Positions 1 through 8,666 of a DNA stretch of 64,000 bases are shown piece after piece; position 1 is the stretch's first letter; the number at the start of each line of letters is the position of its first letter. The DNA comes from Sulfurimonas hydrogeniphila. GTDB taxonomy: Bacteria; Campylobacterota; Campylobacteria; Campylobacterales; Sulfurimonadaceae. Position numbers and translations under genes: made by a program. Under the pieces are notes generated by a model. The model was not told the origin of the DNA and did not search any database. It worked only from the letters and a program-made list of their open reading frames with translations. The stretch covers positions 62,001-126,000 of the forward strand of contig NZ_CP035534.1 in NCBI RefSeq assembly GCF_009068765.1, in the 5' to 3' direction.

Positions 1-1
1 A

Positions 2-511
2 AAGTTTCGGACATCTGATGAAGGAAAACTCTCCAAAATCCGAGCATCACTGGTCAATGAAACAGGTTTTGACAAACTGGCACGGGCTTTGAATCTGGGT
101 GATTATATACTGCTTTCAAATGCTGAAGACAATAATGGCGGACGCGAAAAATCTTCTCTGCTTTCAAATGCTTTTGAAGCTATAATGGGTGCAATATATT
201 TGGAAGCCGGTTTGGCAGAAGTACGAAGAATAGCCATTGATTTAATAGAAAAAAATCATGATGAGATCTCTTTGGATTCTTTGTTCCGTGATTTTAAAAC
301 AACACTTCAGGAATTGACACAGGCCCGCTTCGGGATAACGCCGGAGTATAAAGTTTTGGCATCACGTGGTCCTGATCATCAAAAAGAATTTGAAGTGGGT
401 GTATTTATAGAAGATAAAGAGTATGCCAGAGCAAAGGGAAAGAGTAAAAAAATTGCACAACAAGAGGCAGCGAGAGTTGCTGTAGATATGTTAAATAAGG
501 AAAAAAAGTGA
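2..511 (+). CDS. rnc: Ribonuclease III, 5'-truncated by the window edge
   Basis: This is the C-terminal 169 codons of RNase III, which cleaves double-stranded RNA in rRNA and mRNA processing. The reading frame is open from base 2, so the true start lies outside the window. Visible are the motif NNGGREKSSLLSNAFEAIMG, which is the end of the catalytic domain with its acidic metal ligands, and then a C-terminal double-stranded RNA-binding domain ending in KKIAQQEAARVAVDML. An in-frame TTG at 89 could be mistaken for a start but lies inside the conserved catalytic domain. The stop codon overlaps the aroC start by 4 bp (GTGA), so the two genes are probably translationally coupled. Confidence 0.95.
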   Translation, partial: KFRTSDEGKLSKIRASLVNETGFDKLARALNLGDYILLSNAEDNNGGREKSSLLSNAFEAIMGAIYLEAGLAEVRRIAIDLIEKNHDEISLDSLFRDFKTTLQELTQARFGITPEYKVLASRGPDHQKEFEVGVFIEDKEYARAKGKSKKIAQQEAARVAVDMLNKEKK

Positions 512-1581
512 ACAGTTTTGGAATGAAATTACGATTTTCAACATTTGGAGAGTCTCACGGAAAAGCATTAGGCTGCCTTTTGGATGGTGTTCCTGCGGGC
601 TTGAATATTGATGAAGAATATATTCAAAGTGAACTTGACAGAAGAAAACCCGGAAAGAGTAAATTTGAAACCGCCAGAAAAGAAGCAGACAAGGTTGAAA
701 TCTTAAGCGGTGTGTTTGAGGGAAAAAGTACAGGTACTCCAATTGCAATGGTTATATACAATACAAACCAAAAATCCAAAGACTATACAAATATAAAAGA
801 TGTGTTTCGTCCCGGGCATGCAGATTTTACCTATTTTCACAAATATGGTATACGAGACTACAGAGGCGGGGGGCGCAGCTCTGCGAGAGAGACTGCTGCA
901 AGAGTAGCAGCAGGGGCTATTGCAAAACTAATGCTTCAAGAGCTTGGTATTACAGTGCTTAGCGGTATCAGTGAAGTTGCAGGCATACAGGCAGAAGATT
1001 TTAATTATGAAGGTGCGAAGAAAAGTGTAATTTATGCACTTGATGCCAATAAAGAAGAAGCACAAAAAGCAGCAATACTTAAAGCAAAAGAGGAGCATGA
1101 TTCTGTCGGCGGTGTTTCGCGTGTTCTCATCAAAGGCACACCCGTAGGTTTGGGACAGCCTCTTTACTATAAACTAGACGCTGTTTTAGCGGATGCTATG
1201 ATGGGTATTAATGCTGTAAAAGCTGTTGAGATTGGAGATGGTGTATTGAGTGCCAAGGTACACGGTTCCCAAAACAATGATCAGATACGTGCAAACGGAT
1301 TTGAATCCAATCATTCGGGTGGAATACTCGGTGGTATCAGTAACGGGGAAGATATAGTGCTTAATGTCTATTTTAAACCAACGCCATCTATTTTCAAAGA
1401 GCAGCATACTGTTACAACAGCAAATGAAGAAGTTGATTTTTCACTCAAAGGCAGGCATGATCCTTGTGTTGCTATTCGCGGTACTATTGTATGTGAATCA
1501 ATGGCTGCTTTGGTTATAGCTGATATGATACTGCTCAATATGGGTTCAAAAATGGATGGTGTCATTAAATATTATAAATAA
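508..1581 (+). CDS. aroC: Chorismate synthase
   Basis: Chorismate synthase catalyses the last step of the shikimate pathway, converting EPSP to chorismate with reduced FMN as cofactor. The 357-residue length is normal. Hallmarks are TFGESHG near the N terminus, the arginine-rich RGGGRSSARETAARVAAGA around residues 125-145, and GRHDPC near residue 315. I chose the GTG at 508 over the ATG at 523 because family members begin with a conserved MNxxG stretch just before the TFGESHG motif, which the GTG start supplies as MNSFG. It overlaps the rnc stop. Confidence 0.97.
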   Translation: MNSFGMKLRFSTFGESHGKALGCLLDGVPAGLNIDEEYIQSELDRRKPGKSKFETARKEADKVEILSGVFEGKSTGTPIAMVIYNTNQKSKDYTNIKDVFRPGHADFTYFHKYGIRDYRGGGRSSARETAARVAAGAIAKLMLQELGITVLSGISEVAGIQAEDFNYEGAKKSVIYALDANKEEAQKAAILKAKEEHDSVGGVSRVLIKGTPVGLGQPLYYKLDAVLADAMMGINAVKAVEIGDGVLSAKVHGSQNNDQIRANGFESNHSGGILGGISNGEDIVLNVYFKPTPSIFKEQHTVTTANEEVDFSLKGRHDPCVAIRGTIVCESMAALVIADMILLNMGSKMDGVIKYYK

Positions 1582-1584
1582 TAT

Positions 1585-2325
1585 TTAAAAATCATCATCT
1601 CCAAATTCTTTTTCCATTGCTTTTTGATACTTTAATTCTTCTTCTTTTTGGAGTTGTTGTTTTGTTAAGACGGCTTCATGAAGAAACGCACCGAAAAATG
1701 TCTTTGGTTCTAATTTTGCCAAAGCAAGATAAATACCGCTGATAAGGGCAATGATTGTTATACCTGCTACTGCTTTTTGTATAGGATTAAATCTCTGTAT
1801 AGGTTCTTTTATTCGCATTTCACAGGTTCCGCCCGGGCAGAGTGTTGGATTTTTTCTTGTGATAAACTTGTAAATCATACAGCCTACACATATCGAAAAA
1901 GCACTTTCGAGAAACATTAATGCAAGGCACAGTACACAGATGAGTACTTTGTAAAAAGTAATATCCCAGTTGAGAACAAACCATTGCATCATAGGCAAAG
2001 ATATCAGCCAGCCAAGAGTCCAGGCAAAGCGTTTTTGGAGACCGCCTACATATTCCGGTTTTTGATTTTGTACAGCCAGTTTTCCCAGCAGTAAAGAGGG
2101 CGAGTATTTGGGAGAAATCATCCTTGCTGTAAAGTCAATAAACAAAAATGTCAAGTAGACTCTTGCTACGATGACATGTCCAAATCCTATTCCTATAAAA
2201 ATTACAAGCATTCCCAGCAAGCCAAGTATGCCAGCAGCAGCTCTTGCCTCACGCTCGTTAATGACGGTTACATCATAACCCGGAACTCTTTCTCCGTAGT
2301 CTAGTAAAAAACTTTTTAAATTCAT
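1585..2325 (-). CDS. DUF4395 family membrane protein
   Basis: This is a 246-residue integral membrane protein whose central part resembles the DUF4395 family, of unknown function. Several hydrophobic segments are visible (about residues 32-60, 105-150 and 185-205). A cysteine pattern, ICVGC followed by LCPGGTCE (about residues 145-170), could hold a metal or a disulfide. The C terminus is charged and ends in EFGDDDF. It starts 22 bp after the DUF302 lipoprotein gene on the same strand and is probably co-transcribed with it. It is convergent with aroC, with only 3 bp between the stop codons. Confidence 0.7.
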   Translation of the reverse strand: MNLKSFLLDYGERVPGYDVTVINEREARAAAGILGLLGMLVIFIGIGFGHVIVARVYLTFLFIDFTARMISPKYSPSLLLGKLAVQNQKPEYVGGLQKRFAWTLGWLISLPMMQWFVLNWDITFYKVLICVLCLALMFLESAFSICVGCMIYKFITRKNPTLCPGGTCEMRIKEPIQRFNPIQKAVAGITIIALISGIYLALAKLEPKTFFGAFLHEAVLTKQQLQKEEELKYQKAMEKEFGDDDF

Positions 2326-2347
2326 AAAATACCTTTAGTTGTAATAA

Positions 2348-3316
2348 TTATTCTGTCATTTCTTTTAAAATTTTGACAATCATCCCCTGGGCCTCTTTTA
2401 ACGGACGGATAGATTCTTCGTCTTGTATGTCGAGTGTATTTATCCAGTTTTCAACACCCAAAAATCCCATATACATCTTTGATTCATTTTTTTTCTTGTA
2501 AAGATAAAAAGAACACGGTGCCCAGGCACCTGCTTCGGGATGAAGTTTTGAAACAGGGTATATTACATCAAATTTGCAAATGGAATATGTATGAAAAAAA
2601 TCATATTCATGAAAATCGTAATCATCAAATATTTCTTCTTGCAGATTAGTATAGTTTGGAAACAAAAATCCCAAAGGTTCTAATTCACCTTCAAATTCTG
2701 CTTCAAAATCTTCTATATAGTCTTCCATTGGCAGGTCGGTCTTTACTTCTGTGGCCATATCAATTGCAAATGATTTTTTTGGAAATTTTACAGTGTAATT
2801 TAAGTCTTTAAAATGTCCGTCTGGCATTGCTTTTTTCAGTCCTGTTTGTATCAAAGCAGCATATTCTATTAGATCCGGATCATTTTTCGGGATACCTGTC
2901 GCTCTTGACATTCCGTTGAGCGTCAAGGTTGCTATATTCATATTGCCGTCTCTGTCTTCCCAGATAGACATAGTTAAAGGTGTCAATGCACCAAATTTTG
3001 GATATTTCTTGATAATCTTATATGTGAGTTCACTGTTTATATACATAGCAAGGTTGTAAGTTTTATAATGCACTTTACCAAATCTGGTTTTAAACGGCTT
3101 ATTCATATCATTGTTTCCGGGAACACTCAGTCCAATGGCATCAAAAGCAGCTTCTATTGTTTTGGGAGTAACCTTTTTGTTTGTATTGTGTGTTGTAAAA
3201 ACCTGCACATCCTGTGTTTGGACAGGTTTGGAAGGTGTTGCGGTAGATGTAGCATTACAGCCGTTAATAGACAGCGTTGCTAAAACAACCATTATCAGAG
3301 TGTATATCTTTTTCAC
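2348..3316 (-). CDS. DUF302-type lipoprotein
   Basis: This is a 322-residue exported lipoprotein: MKKIYTLIMVVLATLSINGC is a signal peptide with a lipobox ending at Cys20. The rest resembles two DUF302-like units in tandem. Each has a Y-x-x-Y or H-Y-like strand followed by a P-C-S-F or P-L-T-M strand and an ED-G or KKN turn, as in the single-domain DUF302 protein at 45750-46130. DUF302 proteins have no settled function, but they often sit beside sulfur and copper genes. The start is a GTG preceded by AAGGAG with 5-6 nt spacing. It probably leads an operon with the DUF4395 gene. Confidence 0.65.
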   Translation of the reverse strand: MKKIYTLIMVVLATLSINGCNATSTATPSKPVQTQDVQVFTTHNTNKKVTPKTIEAAFDAIGLSVPGNNDMNKPFKTRFGKVHYKTYNLAMYINSELTYKIIKKYPKFGALTPLTMSIWEDRDGNMNIATLTLNGMSRATGIPKNDPDLIEYAALIQTGLKKAMPDGHFKDLNYTVKFPKKSFAIDMATEVKTDLPMEDYIEDFEAEFEGELEPLGFLFPNYTNLQEEIFDDYDFHEYDFFHTYSICKFDVIYPVSKLHPEAGAWAPCSFYLYKKKNESKMYMGFLGVENWINTLDIQDEESIRPLKEAQGMIVKILKEMTE

Positions 3317-3407
3317 TTAGTCTCCTTGAGTTTTCTATTGCATAATACGGATTAAATTTATACAGTGTAACTTTATCATTATTGTTATATAAATAATATT
3401 AATAGAG

Positions 3408-3851
3408 TCAAATACTTACTGTATCTCCGACTTTAATTACGCAAGGACCACTTATTATTTTTGCAAATATACCTCTGTCGTTTTTTAGCAGTTTAGGCAA
3501 CTTTGGGTTTATGATGGACAAGCCTTTGCACAGAGTGCAGTTTTGTGTTATTTCCAATGTTGTATCACCTATTGTAAAGGTCTCCCCTGTATTTAAATGG
3601 TAGGGGTTGATATCAATTAAAATATTTTCGCCCAGTGCTCCGTCTGATAGGTTTATGTTTGTATCATATGCCATATTGTAGCTTTGGATAGAGGTAATTA
3701 AAATAGCTCTTTGATCATTTTTATTGTAAAATTTGTCATTTAGAATTCCGTGTTCGTCGGCATCTATATGAGAGGTGTTTATTCTTGTTTTATCTGTATC
3801 ATTTTTTGTGATGAATAATTTCAGAACTTTACCCTGCAGGTTTTTCTTCAT
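3408..3851 (-). CDS. MOSC domain protein
   Basis: This is a MOSC (molybdenum cofactor sulfurase C-terminal) domain protein of about 147 residues. It contains DGALGENILID, a TLEITQNCTLC stretch with the family's conserved cysteine, and a GIFAKIISGPCVIKVGDTVSI ending. MOSC domains carry sulfur or bind pyranopterin-type cofactors. The location just downstream of soxCDYZ fits, because SoxC is a molybdoenzyme, but a role in SoxC maturation is only inference. The frame is open up to 3995, but that would overlap soxZ and adds a low-complexity, unconserved stretch. I therefore chose the ATG at 3851, which has a weak upstream GAG and leaves a 97-bp gap after soxZ. Confidence 0.75.
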   Translation of the reverse strand: MKKNLQGKVLKLFITKNDTDKTRINTSHIDADEHGILNDKFYNKNDQRAILITSIQSYNMAYDTNINLSDGALGENILIDINPYHLNTGETFTIGDTTLEITQNCTLCKGLSIINPKLPKLLKNDRGIFAKIISGPCVIKVGDTVSI

Positions 3852-3948
3852 CTGTTTTTGCTCATTATTTGTATTTGTTGTAGTTGTTGTAAAAAATTGA
3901 GAGTATGAGAGCCAATGTAGTAATTGGCTCTTAAAAAAGAGGGTAAAA

Positions 3949-4263
3949 TTATTTAATTTTACCTTTGCCTTTGTAAGTTTTACCTTTAAGGTCAACTGCT
4001 AACATTTCAACCTTATCACCTTTTTTACCAATTCCTTTAAATTGAAATTTGAAAATAGGATTTTTAGATAAGAATTGTGAAGTAGACATATCTAAAACAG
4101 TCTCACCATTGACTGTAGCAGTTAAATGAGTAATAAAGTTTGCGTTATCTCTGCTACCGGTTTTCTTTTCTGCCATATTGTAAGTCATCATTTGATGTTT
4201 AACCATTGCTTTAACTTTAACAACACCGCCTTTTAATTTTGCTTTTACTTTAATTCCAGCCAT
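3949..4263 (-). CDS. soxZ: Thiosulfate oxidation carrier complex protein SoxZ
   Basis: SoxZ is the 104-residue partner of SoxY. Together they form the carrier to which thiosulfate sulfur is covalently attached during periplasmic oxidation. The immunoglobulin-like fold is visible as KVKAKLKGG at the N terminus, HxMxxxxMAEKKTG, VNGETVLDM around residues 52-60, and NPIFKFQFKG. It lies 48 bp downstream of soxY in the order soxC-soxD-soxY-soxZ. In Sulfurimonas this arrangement is known as a second sox cluster, separate from soxXYZAB. There is no signal peptide; SoxZ is thought to be exported together with SoxY. Confidence 0.93.
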   Translation of the reverse strand: MAGIKVKAKLKGGVVKVKAMVKHQMMTYNMAEKKTGSRDNANFITHLTATVNGETVLDMSTSQFLSKNPIFKFQFKGIGKKGDKVEMLAVDLKGKTYKGKGKIK

Positions 4264-4311
4264 TGTATTTCCTTATTTATTTTATTTTTTTTGTATCAAA
4301 ATGAGAAGGAA

Positions 4312-4767
4312 TTATCCTTCACATCCACCAAGAGCAACATCAAGAGTTTTCTTAGCAGCGTATAGTTTGCCGTCTTTACCCTCAGCAACGATTGTTATCG
4401 TACCGGATTTAGCCATTTTGATTTTAATAGAATATTTGTTTACACTGTACTTGTTTGTTTCTACGACAAGTACTGCTGCTTCCGGATTTGCATCTTGAAA
4501 TACAGAAATTGTTTTTACATCTTTGTCAGTTGAAAAATCAACCGGAATTGCACCACCGTTACTTGCAACATCAGGAGCAGTAAGTTTCACGCCTTCCATT
4601 GTTAATGCATTTGAACCATACATTGCTTTTATAGCATCATCAACAGTTTTTGCTGTCCATACAGTCGGTTTGAGTTTTCTGTAGTCTTCTGCTCTTACAC
4701 TTGCCGGTACAACCGCTAACGCCAGTGCGCCTAAAGTCATGCTTAAAAATTTTCTTCTTTCCATCAT
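4312..4767 (-). CDS. soxY: Thiosulfate oxidation carrier protein SoxY
   Basis: SoxY carries the sulfur substrate on a cysteine in a flexible C-terminal tail. The 151-residue protein has a twin-arginine signal (ERRKFLSMTLGALALAVVPAS) with cleavage expected near residue 26, followed by the usual SoxY beta-sandwich. The tail is the point of interest. The family's classical ending is GGCGG, whereas this gene clearly reads GGCEG before the stop codon at 4312. The carrier cysteine is kept, so the protein is probably functional. It is 14 bp downstream of soxD and upstream of soxZ. Confidence 0.93.
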   Translation of the reverse strand: MMERRKFLSMTLGALALAVVPASVRAEDYRKLKPTVWTAKTVDDAIKAMYGSNALTMEGVKLTAPDVASNGGAIPVDFSTDKDVKTISVFQDANPEAAVLVVETNKYSVNKYSIKIKMAKSGTITIVAEGKDGKLYAAKKTLDVALGGCEG

Positions 4768-4781
4768 TTTATCCTTTTTGT

Positions 4782-5939
4782 TTATTTACTTTGGTTGATA
4801 ATATAGTCAACAACTGATTTGAATTGTTTGTCAGAGAGTGATGAACCGCCTTTAGGAGGCATTCCTGTATCAGTCCCTTTTAAACCATTTTCATATACTT
4901 TATCCATTCCTTTTACAAGCAACGGTGCCCATGCGGACTTGTCCCCAGGTGCTGGAGCAGCACCTGTGTCATGGCACATTGCACAGTTTGCCGCATATGC
5001 TTTTTTCGCATCAAAACTGCTCTCTTCTTTCTCTTTTGGAAGATCTCTTACTGCAGACAAAGGCGGATGAAAGTCACTGATTCCGGCACCTTTTATATAA
5101 ACAACTTTTGCAGTCGGTTCCTGGCAGTTTTTCATACATCTTGATGCAGGGTTTTTGACATCATATTTCTGTCCGCCAAAGTTTTTTGCATTTGCATAAT
5201 ACTTACGTACATTTTCAGGACCATTCGGACCAGCGATATCCGGTTCAAATCCGTCTCTGTTTGGCATTTTTATTTTTAGGAATTTTTCACGATTAAGTAC
5301 ATACTCATCATCAACTTCCACACCGTCTATTTCCATTTCATTGGCATTTAATATATATGCAACCAAAGCATATACTTCATCATCACTGAGACTGTCAGTC
5401 AACGGATGAGGCATCGCATCTTTGATGTACCACCATAGAGTACTTGCCTGTGGCCAGTATGTACCAAAAACACGTACTGGACCGTCAGTATCTGGTTTGA
5501 TTCTTTGATTTGTTAATGTTTTATGCAATTCATAGGCATTTCCTTTGGATAAAGCAGGATAGCCACCGCCGCCTGAACCAAAGTCACCATGACACATGAC
5601 ACATTTTGCTTCATAAATATTTTCGCCTTCTTCTACACTTCCCTGACCTTCCGGTAAACCGGTACCGTCAGCCATGACATCAGAATTCCACTCATCATAT
5701 TCCGCTTTTGTCGGAGTACGGCCATATTTTACATCTGCATTATGCGCATTTGTATTGACATAGTATGGTCCTGTTTTTCCGTTTACAACAGGATAGTCTA
5801 CTCCACCGTCAATAGAAGCTTTTGTAGGCACATTTGAACCTGCAGGTGAAGCATTTTCCACACATGCAGAAAGTCCCAGTGACAATACAGCTGCAGTAGA
5901 AATTGAAATTAATAATTTTTTATTTAATGTAAACATCAT
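4782..5939 (-). CDS. soxD: Di-haem cytochrome c SoxD (sulfane dehydrogenase subunit)
   Basis: SoxD is the c-type cytochrome partner of the molybdoenzyme SoxC. The SoxCD pair oxidises the sulfane sulfur held on SoxY and passes electrons to the respiratory chain. The 385-residue protein has two haem-binding motifs, CVMCH (about residue 113) and CAMCH (about residue 320), plus an extra CMKNC between them. The N terminus is a signal peptide with a possible lipobox (LGLSAC), so it may be lipid-anchored. Its ATG overlaps the soxC stop codon as TAATG, implying coupled translation. Confidence 0.88.
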   Translation of the reverse strand: MMFTLNKKLLISISTAAVLSLGLSACVENASPAGSNVPTKASIDGGVDYPVVNGKTGPYYVNTNAHNADVKYGRTPTKAEYDEWNSDVMADGTGLPEGQGSVEEGENIYEAKCVMCHGDFGSGGGGYPALSKGNAYELHKTLTNQRIKPDTDGPVRVFGTYWPQASTLWWYIKDAMPHPLTDSLSDDEVYALVAYILNANEMEIDGVEVDDEYVLNREKFLKIKMPNRDGFEPDIAGPNGPENVRKYYANAKNFGGQKYDVKNPASRCMKNCQEPTAKVVYIKGAGISDFHPPLSAVRDLPKEKEESSFDAKKAYAANCAMCHDTGAAPAPGDKSAWAPLLVKGMDKVYENGLKGTDTGMPPKGGSSLSDKQFKSVVDYIINQSK

Positions 5940-7284
5940 TACGCTTTTCCTTCTATTACTAACTCGCCATTTGCTTTACGCCCTAATTGAGAACGTACTT
6001 CAACGTGAGTTATCTTTCCGTCTTTTTCAACTTTCCATGTTTCCACTGCATTTCTATGGTACACAGCTTCTACACCTACAGTAAGAATTTCCTGGTCAAC
6101 TGTCGGTTGGATGTATCCTGCATCATCTCTGGCACGAGAAGTAAGGAAGAGTTCCTGTCCTTTTTTGTATGTATGCATATAGCTCCAGCGTGTCCAGCAT
6201 TTAGGAAGAACCAAACCTTTGAGTTTTGCTTCAACATAATTTCTTCCACCGTCAAAAGAGAGATCCACACCTGTAATTGTTCCCATTTCCCACCATCTTC
6301 CAGGTCTGTCCAGTCAATTTCCGGAGACGGAGAAGTTACTGTTGAGTTTACTTCATTTGCATAGAAGTGTTGGATAGCCTTTCCGGTTGGTTTCAAGACT
6401 GTGTATTTAGATGTTTCTTCTTTACAGTACCAAGGCTCACTTGCGAAGTCTAAACGTCTTAGCCATTTTACACAGAGATTGCCTTCCCAGCCCGGAACAA
6501 GTAAACGAATCGGATATCCTTGTTCAGGACGCAGTGCTTCACCATTTTGACCCCATACAATCATGGCATCATCCCAGACTTTTTCCATTGGAATGGTTCG
6601 ACCCATTTTTGAGGAGTCTCCGCCTTCTGCAAGCATCCACAGTGCCTCTTTTTTTACACCCAGGTCTTTGAGGATGTCTTTAATGTAAACACCTGTCCAT
6701 TCTGCACAGGACATAAAGCCTTTTGCAAACTGTAAAGAGTTGTATTGTGGACCTCTCCATTCTTGACCGCCGTTTGCAGGACACTCAATAAAGTGAGTAC
6801 GTGTTACACTTGGGTAGCGCTTCAGCTGTTTCATAGTAAGAACCAGAGGTTTTTCAACCAAACCGGTAATCATAAGTCTGTGCTCATTCGGGTCAATATG
6901 TGCCACACCACCGTGACAACGACTGAAAAAGAGGCCGTTTGGTGTGATGATTCCGCTTGACTCTTGTAAAGGCGTAACCGCAATAGATGCTCTGAAGTTA
7001 CCCGAAGCAAGGAGCTTCGTGTATCTTCTTGTTACGTTATGCTCATACTTGGATGGCATTCCGTAAAGATTCTTTGTTACAGGATCTCCCCATTTTGTTC
7101 CCCACGGTGTAGGTTCTAAAATAGCGGGATCGCCTGCTTCTTCTGATGCCAGCAGAGAAGTTCCAGCAAGTGCAGTTACAGATAATGCAGCTGTTTTTCT
7201 GAAAAAGTCTCTTCTGCCAAGACTTGAGTCGTTACTGTTGTCAGTAGCAGACTCTACATCTTGTTGAGATTTTTTTATATCCAC
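5939..7284 (-). pseudogene. soxC: SoxC molybdoprotein, reading frame broken by an apparent 1-base deletion
   Basis: SoxC is the molybdopterin subunit of sulfane dehydrogenase, of the sulfite oxidase family. The N-terminal part has a twin-arginine signal (LGRRDFFRKTAALSVTALAG) and the molybdenum-ligand cysteine in HFIECPANGG. The frame beginning at 7284 is collinear with SoxC up to about 6297 (WTDLED) and then reads into unrelated sequence. The conserved C-terminal dimerisation domain continues in the next frame from about 6295 to 5939 (WWEMGTITGVDLSFDGG and onward). Restoring one base, for example one more G in the GATGGTGGG stretch at 6289-6297, would give a single protein of about 448 residues. 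The downstream sox genes look intact, so a sequencing or assembly error is as likely as a true mutation. Confidence 0.8.
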
Positions 7285-7344
7285 AATGTTCTCCTTGGTA
7301 AGTTGTTATTCTGTTTAATACTTTTAATATCTCATTAATTTCCA

Positions 7345-7378
7345 GGCAATACAAATAATTGCTGATTTGTATTATGCC
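7345..7378. promoter_or_regulatory. Inverted repeat upstream of the sox operon
   Basis: AATACAAAT (7349-7357) and ATTTGTATT (7365-7373) are perfect 9-bp inverted arms around an 8-nt spacer. Outer GGCA and TGCC extend the symmetry with a 2-nt bulge. It lies 60-95 bp upstream of soxC and below two TATAAT-like hexamers on the minus strand (7392-7397 and 7415-7420). It could be an operator for the sox operon or a 5' leader hairpin; I cannot tell which. Confidence 0.45.
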
Positions 7379-7561
7379 ATTGTATGCTTAAATTATAAAT
7401 ACATAGCAAAAGGTATTATACAAAAAAATGAGACAAAAATGTGATATTAGCACCTAAAATGCACTAATTGGTTACTTATTGAAACACTCTCCATATATAA
7501 CTAAAAATAATATTTGTACAGGTTATTTTTGGAATAACATAAACTTATTAGATAATAAAAA

Positions 7562-7834
7562 TTATTTTTCAACTATACCCAGCACAAGATAGGTTTCAGA
7601 GGCTTTGTCAATGAAAAACGGTATTATAAATCCCTGGTGCTCAAGGTCTTTTATGTTTTCATCATTAAAATAGACAGACTGCTTGTATTTTTGTGCTTTT
7701 GTCGGAATATTGATTATTACAGTATCCAAATACATTTTAAAGTTTTTTGTTGCCATAAAATCTTCTTTTGCGAATTTTTGCAAAATATCCTGTAGCTGTT
7801 TTTCAAACAGGTCAGTGCATAGTATTTGCATCAT
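7562..7834 (-). CDS. RelE/ParE-like toxin
   Basis: This 90-residue protein resembles small RelE/ParE-superfamily toxins, which are ribonucleases or gyrase poisons in type II toxin-antitoxin systems. The C-terminal strands YKQSVYFNDENIKDLEHQG, IIPFFID and ETYLVLGIVEK match the beta-sheet core seen in this group. Its ATG overlaps the stop of a 45-residue upstream gene as ATGA, the usual sign of a coupled pair. The assignment rests on overall pattern rather than catalytic residues, so it remains tentative. The 277 bp upstream of soxC (7285-7561) separate it from the sox operon. Confidence 0.5.
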   Translation of the reverse strand: MMQILCTDLFEKQLQDILQKFAKEDFMATKNFKMYLDTVIINIPTKAQKYKQSVYFNDENIKDLEHQGFIIPFFIDKASETYLVLGIVEK

Positions 7835-7968
7835 TTGGCCTTTTCGTTAAGCCAGTTTGAAAGTTTTTGTGTGCAAGGATAGAACTCTTTTACAGAGTTC
7901 TTGTCCTGTTTGTATTTTTCAAATGCTTTTTGCATCTTTTTTTTTGCATCTTCATTAATCTTTTGCAT
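7831..7968 (-). CDS. Small lysine-rich protein, possible antitoxin
   Basis: This 45-codon gene begins MQKINEDAKKKMQKAFEKYK and ends LSNWLNEKAK. It is strongly charged and predicted to be mostly helical. It is not recognisable as a known antitoxin fold. The case for it being a real gene is positional: it begins 3 bp after the DUF2231 gene ends, and its TGA overlaps the ATG of the RelE-like gene, so it is flanked by coupled genes on both sides. It could be the antitoxin of the pair. Confidence 0.5.
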   Translation of the reverse strand: MQKINEDAKKKMQKAFEKYKQDKNSVKEFYPCTQKLSNWLNEKAK

Positions 7969-7971
7969 TAT

Positions 7972-8571
7972 CTACTCGTCATCATCTTCTTCTTGGGTTT
8001 TTGGTGTATTGCCATAAATAGCATCCACTTCTTCTGAAAGTGAACTAATCTCATCTATTGCGTCTTCATAGGCTTCCACTTTTTCATCACAGTCCTCAGT
8101 GGCTTCAGCATTAGCTGTTGCTTCATGGAGAGAATCTTCTATCATATAGGCTTTAAAAGGCATACCGTAGTTGTAAACTATTTCTCCACCGTGTTTTCCT
8201 TGCAAAAGTGTTGTTGCTGTTGCTGCAAGTAAAAGAAGAATGGCCAATGCCTGCACAGCAAAATTTTTCATTTTATATCCGACTATCTGCACCAATGCGA
8301 TAATACCCGTTGCTATTGCCAGATACAGCCCAAGCTCTTTATGTTCCAGGAGTTCTTCTTTACCGGCTTTGCTCAGATAATCAAAAATTTCCGGTCCGGC
8401 CTGATTCCCTGTATACCAGGCTACTGTCATTGCAAGTGCTGCCGCAAGTGTCATTATAAGAGAAGTTTTCGACATCATTTCACTTTTGCTGTAAAGATAA
8501 ACAAGTCCAAAAACTGAAGCAACTACAGGTAAAGCCATCGCAAAGTGTACGGTTGCAGGGTGTAACATCAT
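7972..8571 (-). CDS. DUF2231 family membrane protein
   Basis: This is a 199-residue protein with four hydrophobic segments (about residues 6-27, 35-55, 83-103 and 108-125). It opens with LHPATVHFAMALPV, the HPxxVHF signature of the DUF2231 family. The conserved histidines suggest haem or metal binding, but the function is unknown. After the membrane part comes an acidic tail ending in EEDDDE. It is the first gene of a small minus-strand group with the two toxin/antitoxin-like genes. Confidence 0.7.
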   Translation of the reverse strand: MMLHPATVHFAMALPVVASVFGLVYLYSKSEMMSKTSLIMTLAAALAMTVAWYTGNQAGPEIFDYLSKAGKEELLEHKELGLYLAIATGIIALVQIVGYKMKNFAVQALAILLLLAATATTLLQGKHGGEIVYNYGMPFKAYMIEDSLHEATANAEATEDCDEKVEAYEDAIDEISSLSEEVDAIYGNTPKTQEEDDDE

Positions 8572-8666
8572 AGTAAATCCTTTGTATTTGAGTTTAGAAA
8601 ATTATATTAAAACATTCAAATTTATTTTTTAGTTAATTATAATAATAAATTATCTTAAGATGAAAT

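Noticed and set aside
6076-6295. Tail of the 7284 frame after the soxC shift, as a real alternative C terminus
   Set aside because: The sequence after WTDLED in that frame has no similarity to the family, while the other frame carries the conserved C-terminal domain.
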